A DNA stretch of 64,000 bases from Nymphaea colorata (GCF_008831285.2 NC_045151.1:4895544-4959543), one strand, 5' to 3'; numbered from the stretch's first letter, positions 24,710 through 37,489 are shown. The notes: generated from the letters alone by a model not told the origin. Translations and numbers: made by a program.

Positions 24710-25801
24710 TGTTAAGCAATTGAATAATTTGCTTAATAGCAAAGATTCACGCACCAAATTCAGATCGTTGGAAATCCATTTTCAAATGATTTGAACCATC
24801 CTCGCTCGAGGGAAAGCTAGGCATAGACCTGAAATAAGAAATTTTTCTCCATCTCATTGGAGACTTTGTAGAGGAATTAATGTTGGTTGAAAAATTTTGT
24901 AATTGTGAAAGTTTTTGCATTTGATGCTTGGAGAAATTTGCCCTCGATGCCTTCTAGACCATTGGCAAGTGCTTTTTCTCTCCTTTTACTTAGTTTTTCA
25001 CATACTCGCTTTTGCTTTGAATTTTGATTTTCTTTTTGAGCCACCCTTCACTCTTGGGAGAAATTCCTCACCACCCCAAAAGCTACTACGGAGTTCCACC
25101 GCTTTGGCGGTTTTGTGTAGTTTGCTTTGTGTAATATCAAGTCTATCGGGCTTTCTTCTGAACCCTTGTAACAAGCTTTGGGCCGGTAACTCCTAGACCA
25201 GTTGGCCTCAGGGTACCAAATGTAAAACACTCCCCGGCTTACTTGCTCGAATTCAGAAGGCTTTAGGAGACTTAATATAAGCAAAATGTTCATGGATTGC
25301 TTTTTAGCTTCACGGCGTAAGCATAGGTCATATGCCCACCCGCGCCTGCTGAGCTTTGAACCAGAGGAACAACTACACTCACCCCGAGCTCATTGCTCAA
25401 CTCATTTCGCTTGATAGCTTTTTCTAGCATCTTGCCAAGGTCTTTTAGGTGACAAGACTTTTCTTATGGCATCTCATGCTAGACCTTTACAAATGCCGAT
25501 TGTCGGGACCAACATTAATTGTTATACATTAGTCCCTCAATGTCTGTGAAATTTCTTGCATATTTCAAGACGATGCCCTTGCAATTGTCCTCAAGACATG
25601 GGTTGAGTTTGAAAATTTTGATGCATTTTTGAAACTTTTTCCTAAGGGATACCATGCCCCTTAGTTGGTTCGAAATTGTTACAAACGTGCTTATCAAAGC
25701 ACAACTATTTTGAAATTTTTTTGAATTGCAAATTCAAGTATAGAATTTTTTGAGATGCAAAGCATTAATTGGATCGGGGATTTCAACCCCATCGGCATCA
25801 A
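24710..25801 (-). other. Gypsy 3' untranslated internal region
   Basis: About 1.1 kb between the end of integrase and the polypurine tract, with no coding content. Long 3' spacers occur in the Tat/Ogre group. Confidence 0.6.
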
Positions 25802-27000
25802 TCAGTCGATAAGAATTGTGAGGTAGAACCTCTTTGACAACATATGGTCCTTCCAGTTCGGCGCCCATTTTCCTTTGGGTCTACTCCTGAGTGGAACTAT
25901 GGATCTTAAAACAAGATCATTTACCTGAAATTTTCTTTCAATGACTGATTTGGCATAATGTCGGGCGACTCTCTTACGATAGACTTCGGCATGCTCTGCC
26001 GCTTGTAGTCTTTTCTCGTCTAAGAGGTCTAATTGAGCAAGTCTCTTTTTTTTGATATTTGCTAATTGGGAGTTCAATAGAGCAGCAAATTTCATTGCTG
26101 GTTTTTGGACATGTAATGGAAGGACAATTTTCGTTCCATATACTAATTCTGCTGGTGTAGCATTGGTGGGTGTCCGAATTGTGGTTCGATACGCCCAAAG
26201 TGCATTGTGCATTTTCTCGTGCCAATCTCGGCTGTTTCAACAGTCCTTTCTAAGACACGAATCAAAATCTTGTTGGTTGCTTCTGCCTGACCATTACCTT
26301 GAGGGTAATATGGGGCAGAAAAGTGATGTTGTATTTTGTGTTTGTACAGAGATTGCGCATTTTCTCATTTTTGATATGAGTACCGTTATCAGAAACGATA
26401 TCATGCGGGATGCCAAATCTACACAAAAGATTTTTGTGAATGAAGGACACTACGTGTTGTCCTTCGACTGTTTTTAAAGTGATCGCTTCCACCCATTTGG
26501 TGAAGTAATCTGTAGCTGCAAGAAAATACCTGTGTCCATTTGAGGCAGGTGGATTGATTGGACCGACTACGTCGAAGGCCCACATGGAGAATGGCCATGG
26601 TGAGCTGACCGAATGAAGGTACGCTGCTGGAGCATGAATTGATGGTGCGTGCAACTGACATTTGATGCATTTCTTGACAAATTGGTGACAGTCTCTTTGC
26701 ATTGTGGGCAATAGTACCCTGCTCTGACTATCTGCTTGACGAGGGTCTGATACCCTACATGTCCCCCACAAATTCCTTCATGGGCTTCTTGAATGACTTC
26801 TAGTGCCTCATTTGCATCGAGACATCTAGCATATTCTGTGCTGAATCCTCTTCTGTATAGGATGTCGGCTAGAATGAAATATCTTGAAGACATGTGTCTC
26901 AAAACTCTTTGCTCTTTTCGAGACATTTCTGGTGGAAGTGTTCCAGTTTGGAGAAAATCCTTGATGTTCTGATACCATGGTGTTTCTCTACTTTCTGCTT
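25802..27000 (-). pseudogene. Gypsy integrase, frameshifted
   Basis: The HHCC zinc segment is visible as EAHEGICGGHVGYQTLVK...YYCPQC (in 26567-27235), continuing in another frame as VKKCIKCQLHAP. The catalytic core (26262-26771) starts WAFDVVGPINPP (first Asp), followed by FLAATDYFTKWVEAI and FGIPHDIVSDNGTHI (second Asp). A frameshift after ITFLPHIT precedes the C-terminal part (25802-26212): HNALWAYRTTIRTPTNATPA and ELVYGTKIVLPLHV, then a Lys/Arg-rich tail. At least two frame breaks are needed to join the pieces. Without them it would insert element cDNA into the genome. Confidence 0.88.
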
Positions 27001-27099
27001 GCAACACCTGTTCTTGTATGACAAAAGATGGTTGTTCGAGTCTTCCAACTTCAAAAGATCTGATAGATTCTCCAGGTTTGAAGGCAATGGTAGAGCCTA

Positions 27100-27470
27100 A
27101 ACTGGCTAAACCGTCTGCTATTGGGTTAATTCTCTTTTGACATGTAAGAGTTGACATTCCTCGAACTGTCTTAAGAGGGAAGCTGCTAACTCTTGATATG
27201 GGATCAATTTTTGATCTTTGACTTGCAATCTCCATTGACCTGACTGACAGCTAAGAGAGAATCTCCAAAATGCGAACTCTCTGCACTTTAAATTTGAGCA
27301 ACATTTTGAGTCCTTGGATTAGGGCCTCGTACTCTGCCATATTATGCGTGCAGGAAAATTCAATTTGAGAGAGTAAGGAATCATTTCCCTTTCTGGTGTA
27401 ATGAAAAGTATCCCAATGCCTGCCCAACTGTGCTCTTAGATCCATCAAAGTACATCTCCCAAATCGGCTC
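27100..27470 (-). pseudogene. Second RNase H domain of the gypsy element
   Basis: Reads IEFSCTHNMAEYEALIQGLK (27251-27448), then KFKVQRVRI. After a frameshift it continues LTCQKRINPIADGLASLGST (in 26567-27235). The 'CTNNxAEYEALIxGL...LxxxxVxxxxxxGDS...NxxADxLA' pattern is that of the additional, archaeal-like RNase H of Tat elements. It lies between the ordinary RNase H and integrase. The 'GDSQL' block is damaged (RILEILS). Confidence 0.8.
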
Positions 27471-27539
27471 TGGTTCAGTCGTCAGGATTTGCTCATCTAG
27501 AAAATCATCATTTGTTCTAATTTCTCATATAGAGGAAAA

Positions 27540-27980
27540 TCTGCCAATTGGTCTGCAATGGCTTGCCCTTGATTGATTTTTGTGACACATATTCCAAATC
27601 ATATTGCATCAGCAAAACCTGCCACTTTGCTATCCTTCCATTCAGAAATGGCTGTTCGAGGATATATTTGAGTGGATTAAGTTTGGATAAAATTTAACTT
27701 CACAAGCCAATAGATAATGCCTTAATTTTTGACACATCCACACCAAGGCTAAGCAAGTTTTTTCCATGTGCGAGTAGTTCTTTTCATACTGCACAAATGT
27801 CTTACTGATGTAATAAATGGCATGTTCTATTCGACATCCTTCTTCATATTGAGCCAGAAATCCACCACAGGCTGAATCGTTAACTGTGATGTAAAGGAGT
27901 AGAGGTTCCCCTAAATTGGAGGTTTTAAAATTGGTGGGCAAAGAAGATACTTCTTGATCTTTTCGAATGAGGCTTGACAT
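27540..27980 (-). pseudogene. First (retroviral-type) RNase H of the gypsy element
   Basis: Reads PLLLYITVNDSACGGFLAQY, EGCRIEHAIYYISKTFVQYE and NYSHMEKTCLALVWMCQKLR, the standard gypsy RNase H order. The catalytic region has ITVNDSA where most relatives have an Asp/Ser-rich 'xxSDxA'. It lies directly C-terminal to RT. Confidence 0.85.
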
Positions 27981-28039
27981 TCATGCCCCCATTCAAATTT
28001 GACTCCTTTCCGCAGTAAATGGTTGAAGGGTTCGCACTC

Positions 28040-28941
28040 ATGGCGAGATTAGATATAAACCTTCTGATTGACTGAATTCTGCTTGCAAGCTGCGTAGCTC
28101 CTTAAGATTTGTTGGGGGTGACATTTCGATGATCGCCTTTGCTTTGGAAGGATCCATCTCGATTCCCTTTTTGCTGACCATAAATCCAAAAGCTTACCGG
28201 ATTCCACACCAAATACACATTTTTGTGGATTCAATCTAAGTTTGTATTGTAAGAGTCTATCAAAAACTTGAGAAAGAATGTTGATGTGATTCTCCCTTGT
28301 TTTTGACTTAATTAGTAGATCATTACATATGCATCCATGATTTGATGCATTTGGTCATGAAAAATAGCTGCCATAGCCCTTTGATATGTTGCCCCAGCGT
28401 TCTTCAAACCAAATGGCATTACTGTATAGCAGAAGGTACCCATGGGGTTGTAAATGATGTTTTGGCTTGATCTTGAGCTGCCAACTTAATTTGGTTATAA
28501 CCAGAATATCCATCCATAAAGGAGAACATAGCGTGACCTGGGTACTGTCTACCAACAAGTCAATGTTTGGAAGTGGGTAGTCATCCTTTGGTGTAGCCTT
28601 ATTCAAATCTCTGAAATCGATGCAGAGCCGAATTTTGCCATTTTTCTTTGGGACTACCACAATGTTTGCTAACCATTCAGGATAGTCGATTGTTCGGATG
28701 AACCCTGCCTTTAGTAGGTCTTCCAGGCTTCCTTAACTTGCCCCTCAAGACGAGGGTCTAGTTTCCTCAACTTTTGTTTGATTGGCTTGCATTCTGGTTT
28801 CAATGGTAGTCGATGCTCGACTAATTTTGTATCAAGTCCTGGCATGTCCTCATAAGTCCACGCAAAGGCTTCTTGATGCTTTTTGAGGAAGTCTATCAAC
28901 TCTTTTCTTTCTTCTGCTGAGAGACTTGTTCCAATTTGCAA
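28040..28941 (-). pseudogene. Gypsy reverse transcriptase, catalytic YVDD broken by a 1-bp deletion
   Basis: The start (28711-28941) reads LIDFLKKHQEAFAWTYEDMP and HRLPLKPECKPIKQKLRKLD. Next, MVVPKKNGKIRLCIDFRDLN (28355-28660) is the first RT block, with the DDYPLPNID block after it. After a frameshift, VMPFGLKNAGATYQRAMAAI is seen. The catalytic site reads MDAYV then a frame break then DLLIKSKTRENH. One G is missing from the expected Asp codon (28318-28329). NPQKCVFGVES follows. At least three frameshifts are present, so no active enzyme can be made. Confidence 0.88.
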
Positions 28942-29191
28942 AATCTTTGGACTCTCTTCCTGCCAATGTTAATTTCCTCAATCGGATCATTAATCAGAGG
29001 TGACAGTTGATCTTGCTTTCTCATTTGGATGAACTCTGGACATTCGGCCTCAGTGAGTTCTGGATTTATCTCCTTAAAGCTTTTGATGTTTGATCCTCAG
29101 ATGCCATCCTAAAGATTGTAAAGAAGTTAGATGAAATTTGAGACATTGTATATGGAAGTAATTTGCATTTGTCATTGTATTTTTGAAGGTA

Positions 29192-29584
29192 TTACAAAAT
29201 GAAGACACTTGGTCTATTTGAGTACAATGACGACAAAATGACAAAATGATGGCGGATTTGTTGATTCAAATTGATGGTGAACATCCGCCTATGGTATTGC
29301 TCTTGACGAAAGGTACTGGCTTGAATTCTTCCCAACATCCACTTTTTCATAGCTTTGCACCCCAAGGCTTGAGTGCCTCGTTGTCCTGTCAAGGTAACTG
29401 GTTCCAAGATTCCATTTTCATGTTTGCCAAGGCCAGTAAATGGCTGGTAGCCATGGCGTATGAGTAAATCCAATCCTTTCTCATTCTGGCAGAATTTCTT
29501 GAACAACGGATGACTTTTGTAACTTGTTTCAGGTTTGGTACCCTTTTTCACCCATACCTGTTTCTTTGGTTTCTGAATGGCCAA
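29192..29584 (-). pseudogene. Gypsy pol linker with G-patch-like segment
   Basis: Open frame with LFKKFCQNEKGLDLLIRHGY then QPFTGLGKHENGILEPV. The G-Y-x-P-F-x-G-L-G-K-x-x-x-G pattern is a G-patch-like motif that Tat/Ogre elements carry between protease and RT. Its role in the element is not established from sequence. Confidence 0.65.
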
Positions 29585-29699
29585 TCTGCTAAGACTTTGA
29601 GATATTTCTTCCTCTTTGAGACTCGAATACTGGGTACCTCAATTGTATATGTTGGTACCGGAATCATTGGGTGTACAAGCCGACTTTCCCTATCCTCTG

Positions 29700-30130
29700 C
29701 ATAGATGGTTATAGAATTCCGTTGTGAGTCATTTGACACACTGATGTAGAGTGGAGGGAACTGCATTGGTAGCATGGATCCATGGCCTGCCAAGCAACAA
29801 GTTGAAGGAGGGTTCTATATCCACCACATGAAATAAAACCCGATGATACGTCTCAGAAATATTCAAATCCAGACATATGCATCCTAGGCATGGTTGTCCT
29901 GTCCCGTCATATCCATGGATGAAAATTGTGGATGGAGTATAGTCGGCTGTCTTATGCCCAACTCACGAGCTGTTTGTTGTGGACAGATGTTCAGGCTTGC
30001 TCCACCATCAATTAAAACGTGGGAGACTCTGGTGCCCCTTGTCTCTACCACTATGTGCAAGGCGTCATTGTGCGATGCACCTCCAGTTGGTAGATCTTTA
30101 TCAGAGAATATGATCGACTATTTTCACATA
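29700..30130 (-). pseudogene. Gypsy aspartic protease
   Basis: The minus strand at 29945-30025 reads HVLIDGGASLNICPQQTA. The D-G-G-A motif is the version of the D-S/T-G-A active site often seen in this gypsy group. Downstream are IFIHGYDGTGQPCLGCICLD and, after a frame change, PSFNLLLGRPWIHATNAVPS, the conserved 'LLGRPWIHxxxAVPSTLHQ' end. The catalytic motif itself is intact. Confidence 0.8.
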
Positions 30131-30371
30131 ATTCAAGAGCCATTCATTTCCCCCGTTAGGGCTAAACCCTCCCTTCTTGACTTCAGGTAAGGGGTCCAAT
30201 TCATTGAAAATGGATCCAAGGGTTCAGGATCCCATACTTCTAACTTCTGATCGATTTCTATCAGACTGTCTTGTTCAACTGGTCCGATTTGTGCATTGAT
30301 GGATCCTTTATCATGTTTGAAAAGCAATCCAAAGAAATCCAGGGACGCTGTATCCCTTTTGTTTGTCACCA

Positions 30372-31660
30372 TCATTGATGATTTGTTGAGAATCTGACCA
30401 TCGAAACTATTCCTTTGCCATGTTTAGGAAAAGGATTCTTGAGAATGTTCGGCTGTTCACTGACCTCTTTGATTATTTCTTTGTCAACTGCATCTTGCAC
30501 AATATTTTTAAGTACAAGGCAGTCTTCTGTATCATGTCCTGGAGCGCGATGAAATTTGCAGAATTGCTCTTTGTTTTTCCCCATCATTGGTGGGGGGTTG
30601 GAGACTTTTGGGAGGAACAGAGTACCTCTTTCGATTAGCATATGCATGACCTCTTCATAACTCTGTTGTAATGGGGTGAATTTTCTATCGTACCCCCATC
30701 CAGGATGTTTGTTTTTGGTGCCACTACTACTGCACTAGCTCTGTCCATTACCCCTTTATTCTTGGGATATTCAGACTTTTCTTTCTTGAAGGCTGGCCAC
30801 GATGTTGGCTGGAGCATTCTGACTTCTGCTATTCTTCTTTGTATCTTCCTTACTTTCACCGGGATGACAGCATCAAAAGCTCCATTCTCAATTCCTGCTT
30901 CAATGCATTCTGCCCTCTCAGTGAGATCGATGAAGACTTGATTGGAGCATTGGAAATGAGGCTCCTTAATGGTTGTGTCAAATTGTTTACGATCAATCCC
31001 AGTGCATGGGATTGAGAGATTGGGTCTCTCATCTTGTTGCAAGAAGACTCCACCTTGAATAAAATCTCTCACCTTTTCACCTGGCCTCTGTTTTAGATAG
31101 CATAATGTGGTGATCGTTGGTGCAGTTTCAACGTTTTGAATGAACCTTTCAATGAAAGGTTGATTAAATGTCAAAATTTTTCAATTCCACTGGGTTGATT
31201 GTTCCCGATACCATTGTGCTGCAATTCCTTCTAGGCTTCTGGGGAAACATCGAAAGAGGGCCCTATGATTGTGGCGAATTTGTAGCATTCAGCAAAGAAC
31301 ATGGCCAAATGTGCCTTTGGGTCTCCATGGCCATCAAATTTGATAAATTTCTTGGGCAAGTTTTTTATGTGTTTGTCATTTTCGAAGCTTTCGTAGAAAT
31401 CTTCGCAAGTGAAATTCCTCTTTTCTTGCCTTTAAGTTGTACTGCATTTAATTTCTTTTCAACTTCCTGGATTTTTGTTTTCCAGGATTCTCCCTTCTTC
31501 TTTTTCTTGGGAGTTTTCGGTTCTTCCTCACTACTAGATTCTGTTGTAGCGTCTTCAGAAGAGTCTGAACTGCTTGATGAGTACTTTCTTGTTTTCTTCC
31601 CTTTCTTTTTGGCTTTTCTGCCTGGGCTTGTTCTTCATTGAACATGATCATGTATTTCCG
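30372..31660 (-). pseudogene. Gypsy gag (capsid region and zinc knuckle)
   Basis: From 5' to 3' on the minus strand: a Lys/Arg-rich N-terminal segment (31448-31651); the capsid block 'SLEGIAAQWYRE' near 31220 in a shifted frame; then LTFNQPFIERFIQNVETAPT and LCYLKQRPGEKVRDFIQ (30635-31174). Near 30550-30580 is CKFHRAPGHDTEDC, the single zinc knuckle in its Tat-type form. It would package element RNA. Three frames are used, so it is not intact. Confidence 0.8.
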
Positions 31661-32164
31661 GAATCTTCTGTATTCCTTAAATTCTGGGTCATTTATTTCC
31701 AGCTTGGGAGGTGTTTCTGAGGAGGATTCTTCTCCCCTGTCTCCTATAAAAGGTTGATCAGCTCCATTTCACTCCTTCTCCTGCTTTGGCTTCTGGTTTC
31801 AACCATAAAGCGGATGTTCACCTTGCAAGAAGAAAAATTGAAAATGTTAGGATGTGAATTGATGAGAGATGACAAATTTTATTGCATATTGAAAGAAAGA
31901 TGAGAATGACAAAACTTGACAAAGTTTAACATAACTTGACAAAACTTGACAAATTTTGGCTTAATGACAATGAACTAGACATGACAATTAGGACAGAAGG
32001 ATAGATGGGCGGACTTATCCCACCATTTTACATATTCGGGACCCATTCCTGGACCAAGGACAAGATACAAGTGAGCAAATGATTCCCAACGTTGCTGGGC
32101 ATAGGTGTATATCCCGGACCACTCTTCAGTGTCTAGTTCACACTCCACAATGGCTCCTTCCGAC

Positions 32165-33090
32165 TCAATTGGATATGCATTTCTCTGACGCAGTGAGAAT
32201 TGCTGAGCAACGCTCTGGATGATATTGATTATGAAAACGGTCCCAATAGCAGACTTCCTCTGACTGGGTTGAAAGTGTATCTTGACTTGATGACCTCTCG
32301 ATCAAAGAAGTCCCAAATGATGGTGGAGTCATCAACTTCCTCCATCTTTGTGCGGTAGTGCTCCATACTGGATAACTGACGTCTGTGTTTTGAAAATGAC
32401 ATGATTGTGGCCCCACTGTTTGTAGAACCATGCTTGCAGTGCAAAGACACATCCTTCTATCGAGTCTGCATCTCCAATTGAAAATTTGACCAACCCTTTG
32501 TAAAGGAATGCCAAGGCTGCCATTGCTATGAAATGTGACGGACTTTGACATGCCCCCATTTTCTGAAGAGGCGAGCTATGCGGAAATCCATTATGTGTTC
32601 TTCATTATTGAAGAAGATAAGACCCATGGTACAAGTCACCATGGAGTTTTTGTACTTGTCTGCAACACTTCTAGATAATGACGCTGGGTTGACAAATTGG
32701 GAGTATATTTCACCAAGCTCTTGTAGTTGAAGATATTGATGTCCATCTTTCTCTAGAAAAGCCAACTCCTTTTCCCTGTGAGTTTACGAATCACTTCTAG
32801 AGTTTTGACTTGACCTTGGTTTACAAGGAACTGGTCTTCAATTGGACATCTTGGGTCACCTTTTGGTTCTGGCAAACCCATAATGTTGGAGAACTCATCA
32901 AGAGTGATTGTCATTTCACCCCATGGAAACCAGAATGTGTTGGTCCTTGGGTTCCAACTTTCAGCAGTTGCATAGATTAGATTGCCATTGATAGGTGTAT
33001 GGCAAGACTGACTGCATCTTCAAGACCGCAATCCTCTAAGTGATCCGGGAACATACACCGAACAGTTGGGTACCATGAAAGATACTATGA
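32165..33090 (-). pseudogene. Extra ORF upstream of gag (plant-mobile-domain-like)
   Basis: The minus strand reads ESWNPRTNTFWFPWGEMTIT then LDEFSNIMGLPEPKGDPRCP near 32870-32965. After a frameshift it reads HQYLQLQELGEIYSQFVNPA, NSMVTCTMGLIFFNNEEHIM and QSPSHFIAMAALAFLYKGLV (32332-32765). The 'W.......F.FPwGEmtiTLdEf..imGLP' opening resembles the plant-mobile-domain/DUF7745-type proteins that Tat/Ogre elements encode upstream of gag. Its function is unknown. At least two frame breaks are present. Confidence 0.65.
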
Positions 33091-33954
33091 GGTAGGTAGA
33101 CTCCACTTGGGATGATGCAAAGTCCGGATCGGCCTTGACATGACCCGAATAGGATGTGGTCATATGGGAAGATACTTTCTGAGTCCATCTAGACAAGAGA
33201 AGGTATTAGACTTTGACATGGATTGACCCAATAGAGACTTGAGAAGAGTTTTGACATTGAGTTTGGACATGGACTTAGAGGCAAAGTAAAACATCACATG
33301 CATCCAAACAAACAGTTAATGAAAAATTGATAATGCAATTCCTAGGACTCTTGCCTATATGCATTATTTTGAAAATTGGTCTTGGAACCTATGGAAAATA
33401 AATGGGTAAATGGTTCTTTATTTATCCAAAATTTATGGTATACCTATATACCAAATTTATGGTACTGGTATAGACTCCTCCAAGGGTTTTCTAGATTTGG
33501 GCTCTCCATTTCTCCTTGTTCACCCATCGATATACCGGGACTATTGTCCGTTTTGGTACTAATGGGGGGACTTCTCAGTCCAATTGGGTGGTCCAGTTGT
33601 AAGGCTATATCTTGGACTAATGTCCTAGAAATAGCCCGCAACATGATGACCGGGATATGATATAGGTAAGGATTTGTTTTTCAAAATTCATGAGAAGATG
33701 TAAAATAGATGGCTCTATTGCATACATTCCTAAGAGATAGATTTGAAATTTTGAGAGCATACATGGGCTGCATACAATCCTTAAATTGAGGAGGGGTAGG
33801 ATAAATTGAAATGAAAGAGGTTAATGAAATCTCCTCAATGTACACTACATGATGTCGGTATGCATTTTTGCGAATTTTTTTTGTGCAATTGATGTCCGAC
33901 ATTGGTGAAAATAACTCATATATGACCAAATAAGTCCTTAGACAAACAATGACG
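33091..33954 (-). other. Gypsy 5' leader between primer-binding site and first ORF
   Basis: Non-coding leader. It contains a short inverted motif near 33425-33470 (TATGGTATACCTATATACCA then TATGGTACTGGTATAGA) that could fold in the RNA. No gene is supported. Confidence 0.5.
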
Positions 33955-33973
33955 GGTCCCACCGGGTGTGCCA
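33955..33973 (-). other. Primer-binding site of the gypsy element
   Basis: TGGCACACCCGGTGGGACC on the minus strand, two bases inside the 5' LTR. It starts with TGG, complementary to a tRNA CCA end. The tRNA was not identified here. Confidence 0.7.
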
Positions 33974-36313
33974 TCTGTTCGCACCCCACCCTTTTTCAAG
34001 GAGGTCGAAATGCGAGTCAGCAAAATTCTTTTAAAATTGGGGTTTTGAGAAAATTTTCAAGAGAAAGGGATCCGCCCATCGGTACGAGGTCCAACCGTTC
34101 CTGCCGCCTTTAACAGGGGTAATTAGACCAAGGACTAAGAATCATTTGGATCATATACGAGTTATTGATGCAAATCCTATATGCTTATGCATTGAGGTTT
34201 TTGGATTCAAGAACCGAAATTCATTTTTTTGAATAAATGAATTTGAATATTGGGGATTTCCAAGTTGGTTTAAAAACCTTTGTTTTGGTGTTATTTGAAA
34301 CACATAATTCTTGAGGATTTTGAAGATTTGGAATTGAGTTCTTTGTTGTGAACTCTAGATGATGATGATCATCTTATGATCAAAATTGATTTTGAACTCT
34401 TCTTTTGTCAAATCATGTGATTTGTAGAATTCATTCTTTTGAAAGAACATAGGTTCCAAATTGTTAGAAAATATGTTGTTTTTCAAATGCACTTTGGCCA
34501 AAAGATTATGAATGCATTGCTTGTGTTTTCTTTTGAAATTAAGTGAGGTTTACAAATTCTAATTGCAATATGACTTGGTCACTTTTTGCAACTCAAATTT
34601 GAATCACTTAATTTCTTCAGAATGTGTATGTGGTGCTATTGATTTTGAGTGAAGTGAATGCATGAAACGAGAAGGGAAACTATATGGAACATTCATTCTT
34701 CACTCTCTCATAATCTCTCAAGATTCATTCATATGAAACATACATTCTTCACTCTCTCATAATCTCTCAAAATCCATATTGCACGTCATACAATCTATGC
34801 ATGAAGATTGATTAAAATGTAGGACTTTCTCTATATGTGCTCATTATATGATTAAGCACATGAATTAGAGATATAGTCCATAAGCTTGAGGCTTGACATA
34901 AAATTATCAATATGATGAAATATATAAATGATGTCAAGTTTAATCTTTGAAATGGATGGGAGACATGGATGACGTCCACTTTTGTCTCAAAATAGCTAAA
35001 AATCAGACCTTGTGTTGATTTAAATAGCTGAAAATTGTAGACATTGATTCCAATAAGGACTTGTTTCTTAGAAACAATGAGTTTTTCAAATCTATTCAAA
35101 TTCCAGATTTCATAGTGATGAAATCATCAACTCCTTTGGATAATTCTAGGATGGTTGGTATTTCAAATATGTAAATTTTGATATTCTTAAACCAATTCCT
35201 ATGAAACATGGTCTGATTTCAACGACATACATACATCTTACGTATGGGTTTGCTGAAATTAAGTAAAAATGAAATGAAAATGATTTCATAGCCTTGCATT
35301 ATGAAAATCAATCAAAACGATCATCCTTCTTAAAAACCAGTTTGGAAACGTATTCCAACCTGATTTTAAGAGAAGAAAAATGATTTTCAACAAAAGATTG
35401 GACACATGTATGTATATATATAACAACGTATATATATATACATACCTTACTCTTCAAAATGAAATTTTATCAAGGGACCGCATGACTCATGAATCATGAT
35501 CATTCATGGCTGGGTTCTTTTATGTAGGAAGATTGAAAACTTGTTTCAAATCTTCCCTACTACCCTTGATCAATTAAACTGAAAGACATGAATCAAAATG
35601 CCTGTGAATAAGAAAGAAAATAAAACAATGCCCAAGCTTATTCGTCCATCATTTCGCCACGCAAGGGTGGATCACATTCATAAAAACGTATCCATCCCTT
35701 ATAGGCATTTTCATCATACATGGTGCAGCAAAATCACTCTCTCACCGTGGGATTCTCTCATGGTAGGGAGTTCAAAATGGTATTAAGTTGGTTCCTTTGA
35801 AAGGGACGTGGCCTTGGGGCCCATTTCAAAATTTGATACTTGGGTTCATATTTAAGAAAAACCGACATATGTATGCATTATGCATTAACATGTACATTGA
35901 AGCGTAGATTTCCTTTAGCTGGACATCATTCTCAGCCGTAGGCAAATGAAAATAAACCCTCCCACGAATTGCTGGAATTAAAATAAATCAACAATAAGCT
36001 AAAGTAGAAGAGAAGTGAGTTAAGATCACATACCTTGCGGTCGGTCTTGATGTTTGTCCTTCGTCTTCACCTGTTTTCTAACTCAAGCAATCCTAAGCAA
36101 GAATCCAACCGTGGATTCAAGCTTAGCAAAGCTAGAATAAGAAATAGCTTAATTGCTGGAATTTAGAGTGGTAAAGAGGGCTTCTCACCTCAAAAATCCT
36201 AAGTAAGGGTTCACTCTTCTCTCTTCCTTGGCTTCTCCCTCCTAGCTCCTTGGCTGCAGCAATTTGATAGAATGCTCCAAAATTCGTCCTCCCCCTTGGT
36301 GGCCAAAGGGAGG

Positions 36314-36321
36314 TTTATATA
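36314..36321 (-). promoter_or_regulatory. TATA box of the gypsy 5' LTR
   Basis: TATATAAA on the minus strand, flanked by CCTCCTC and CCTCCC tracts, about 1.4 kb from the LTR start. It would drive the genomic RNA leftwards. Confidence 0.65.
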
Positions 36322-37489
36322 GAGGAGGAGGTGGGTTCAACAACCTTCTTAACTCACCTTGGGAACTTGCTTAAGACCTTGGGGACTTGTAAAATGAGTT
36401 AAATAGGCTTTAAAGGCTCTAATTGACCATTTCTCAGCCCATTTCCACAAGCTAGGTGGGCTGGGCTAGGTTTGGTCAACATGGGTTCAGACCTAGGTGA
36501 CCATCTTGACCAAAATTTTGGATGAAAATGCCCTTGCACAGGGTTTTGCCCTTATTTTGTACTATTTATTTATTTTTTGTTTGAAATCGAGCTTGTAAGG
36601 TTAAAACCTAGTTACTAAGCTCCAAATGCCATTGAATTATGATAATTCAATATAAATTTTAATAAAATTCAAAAATTTTATCAAATTTGGTTCGAAAAGG
36701 GTCTTTTCGTCCAAAACTTGATTGAAAATGGATTTCAACTGAATCAAACTTTCACTTGAGAAATTCAATTTAAATTTGGTATTTGATTCATGCATTTGAC
36801 AAATTCAAATGTTTATTTGCCTTTCATAAACCAATTTAGGCTTTTTAATCTTAAGTTGACCGCAGAAGGGCAAAATTGTCCAAATTGATCAATTTGGACC
36901 AATTGACCAAAGTCAAAGCTCATTTGTGAGTTGTTTGACTTTATTTGAGGTAATTTGATAAATTTGGGTCAAGAAAGCTCTTAATTGAGCTAAATTGTAC
37001 TTTGACTGAGTTTAGTCAAAGTGGGTTTGGTTCGGTCAAAGTCTATTTTCGTCCATTAATTGGATCATGAGACAGACTTACGTTTTGACTGTGTTGAGCC
37101 TGTGGTGACCGAACCTAGCTGTAATTGGCACCACATTTGAGTGCACCCGGGTCAAACCTACTTGGATTAAGTAGGTTAAGTGAGTTTGACCAGTCTAGTA
37201 ATTGCTTCCTTGAAAATGATTTTTTTCTTTAAGGAGGACTGGTTAAAGAAGAGAGAGAGACATAAATGTCTCTCTTTTCCTAGGTTTCTCCTTTATTTCT
37301 TCTTGAAAATGACTTTTCTTCAATTAATTTGAGAGAAAATATTTATTTATTATTTTTTTTACATGGAGGGGGTGTGGCCCCTGGGGGGGCTCTTGACCAC
37401 ACGGGCTAGGTGGGGCCCACACGTGGGTCCCACATAGCATTCTAGACTGAATTAGATCCAATTCTTGGATCTAAGTCAAAATTTGCATT

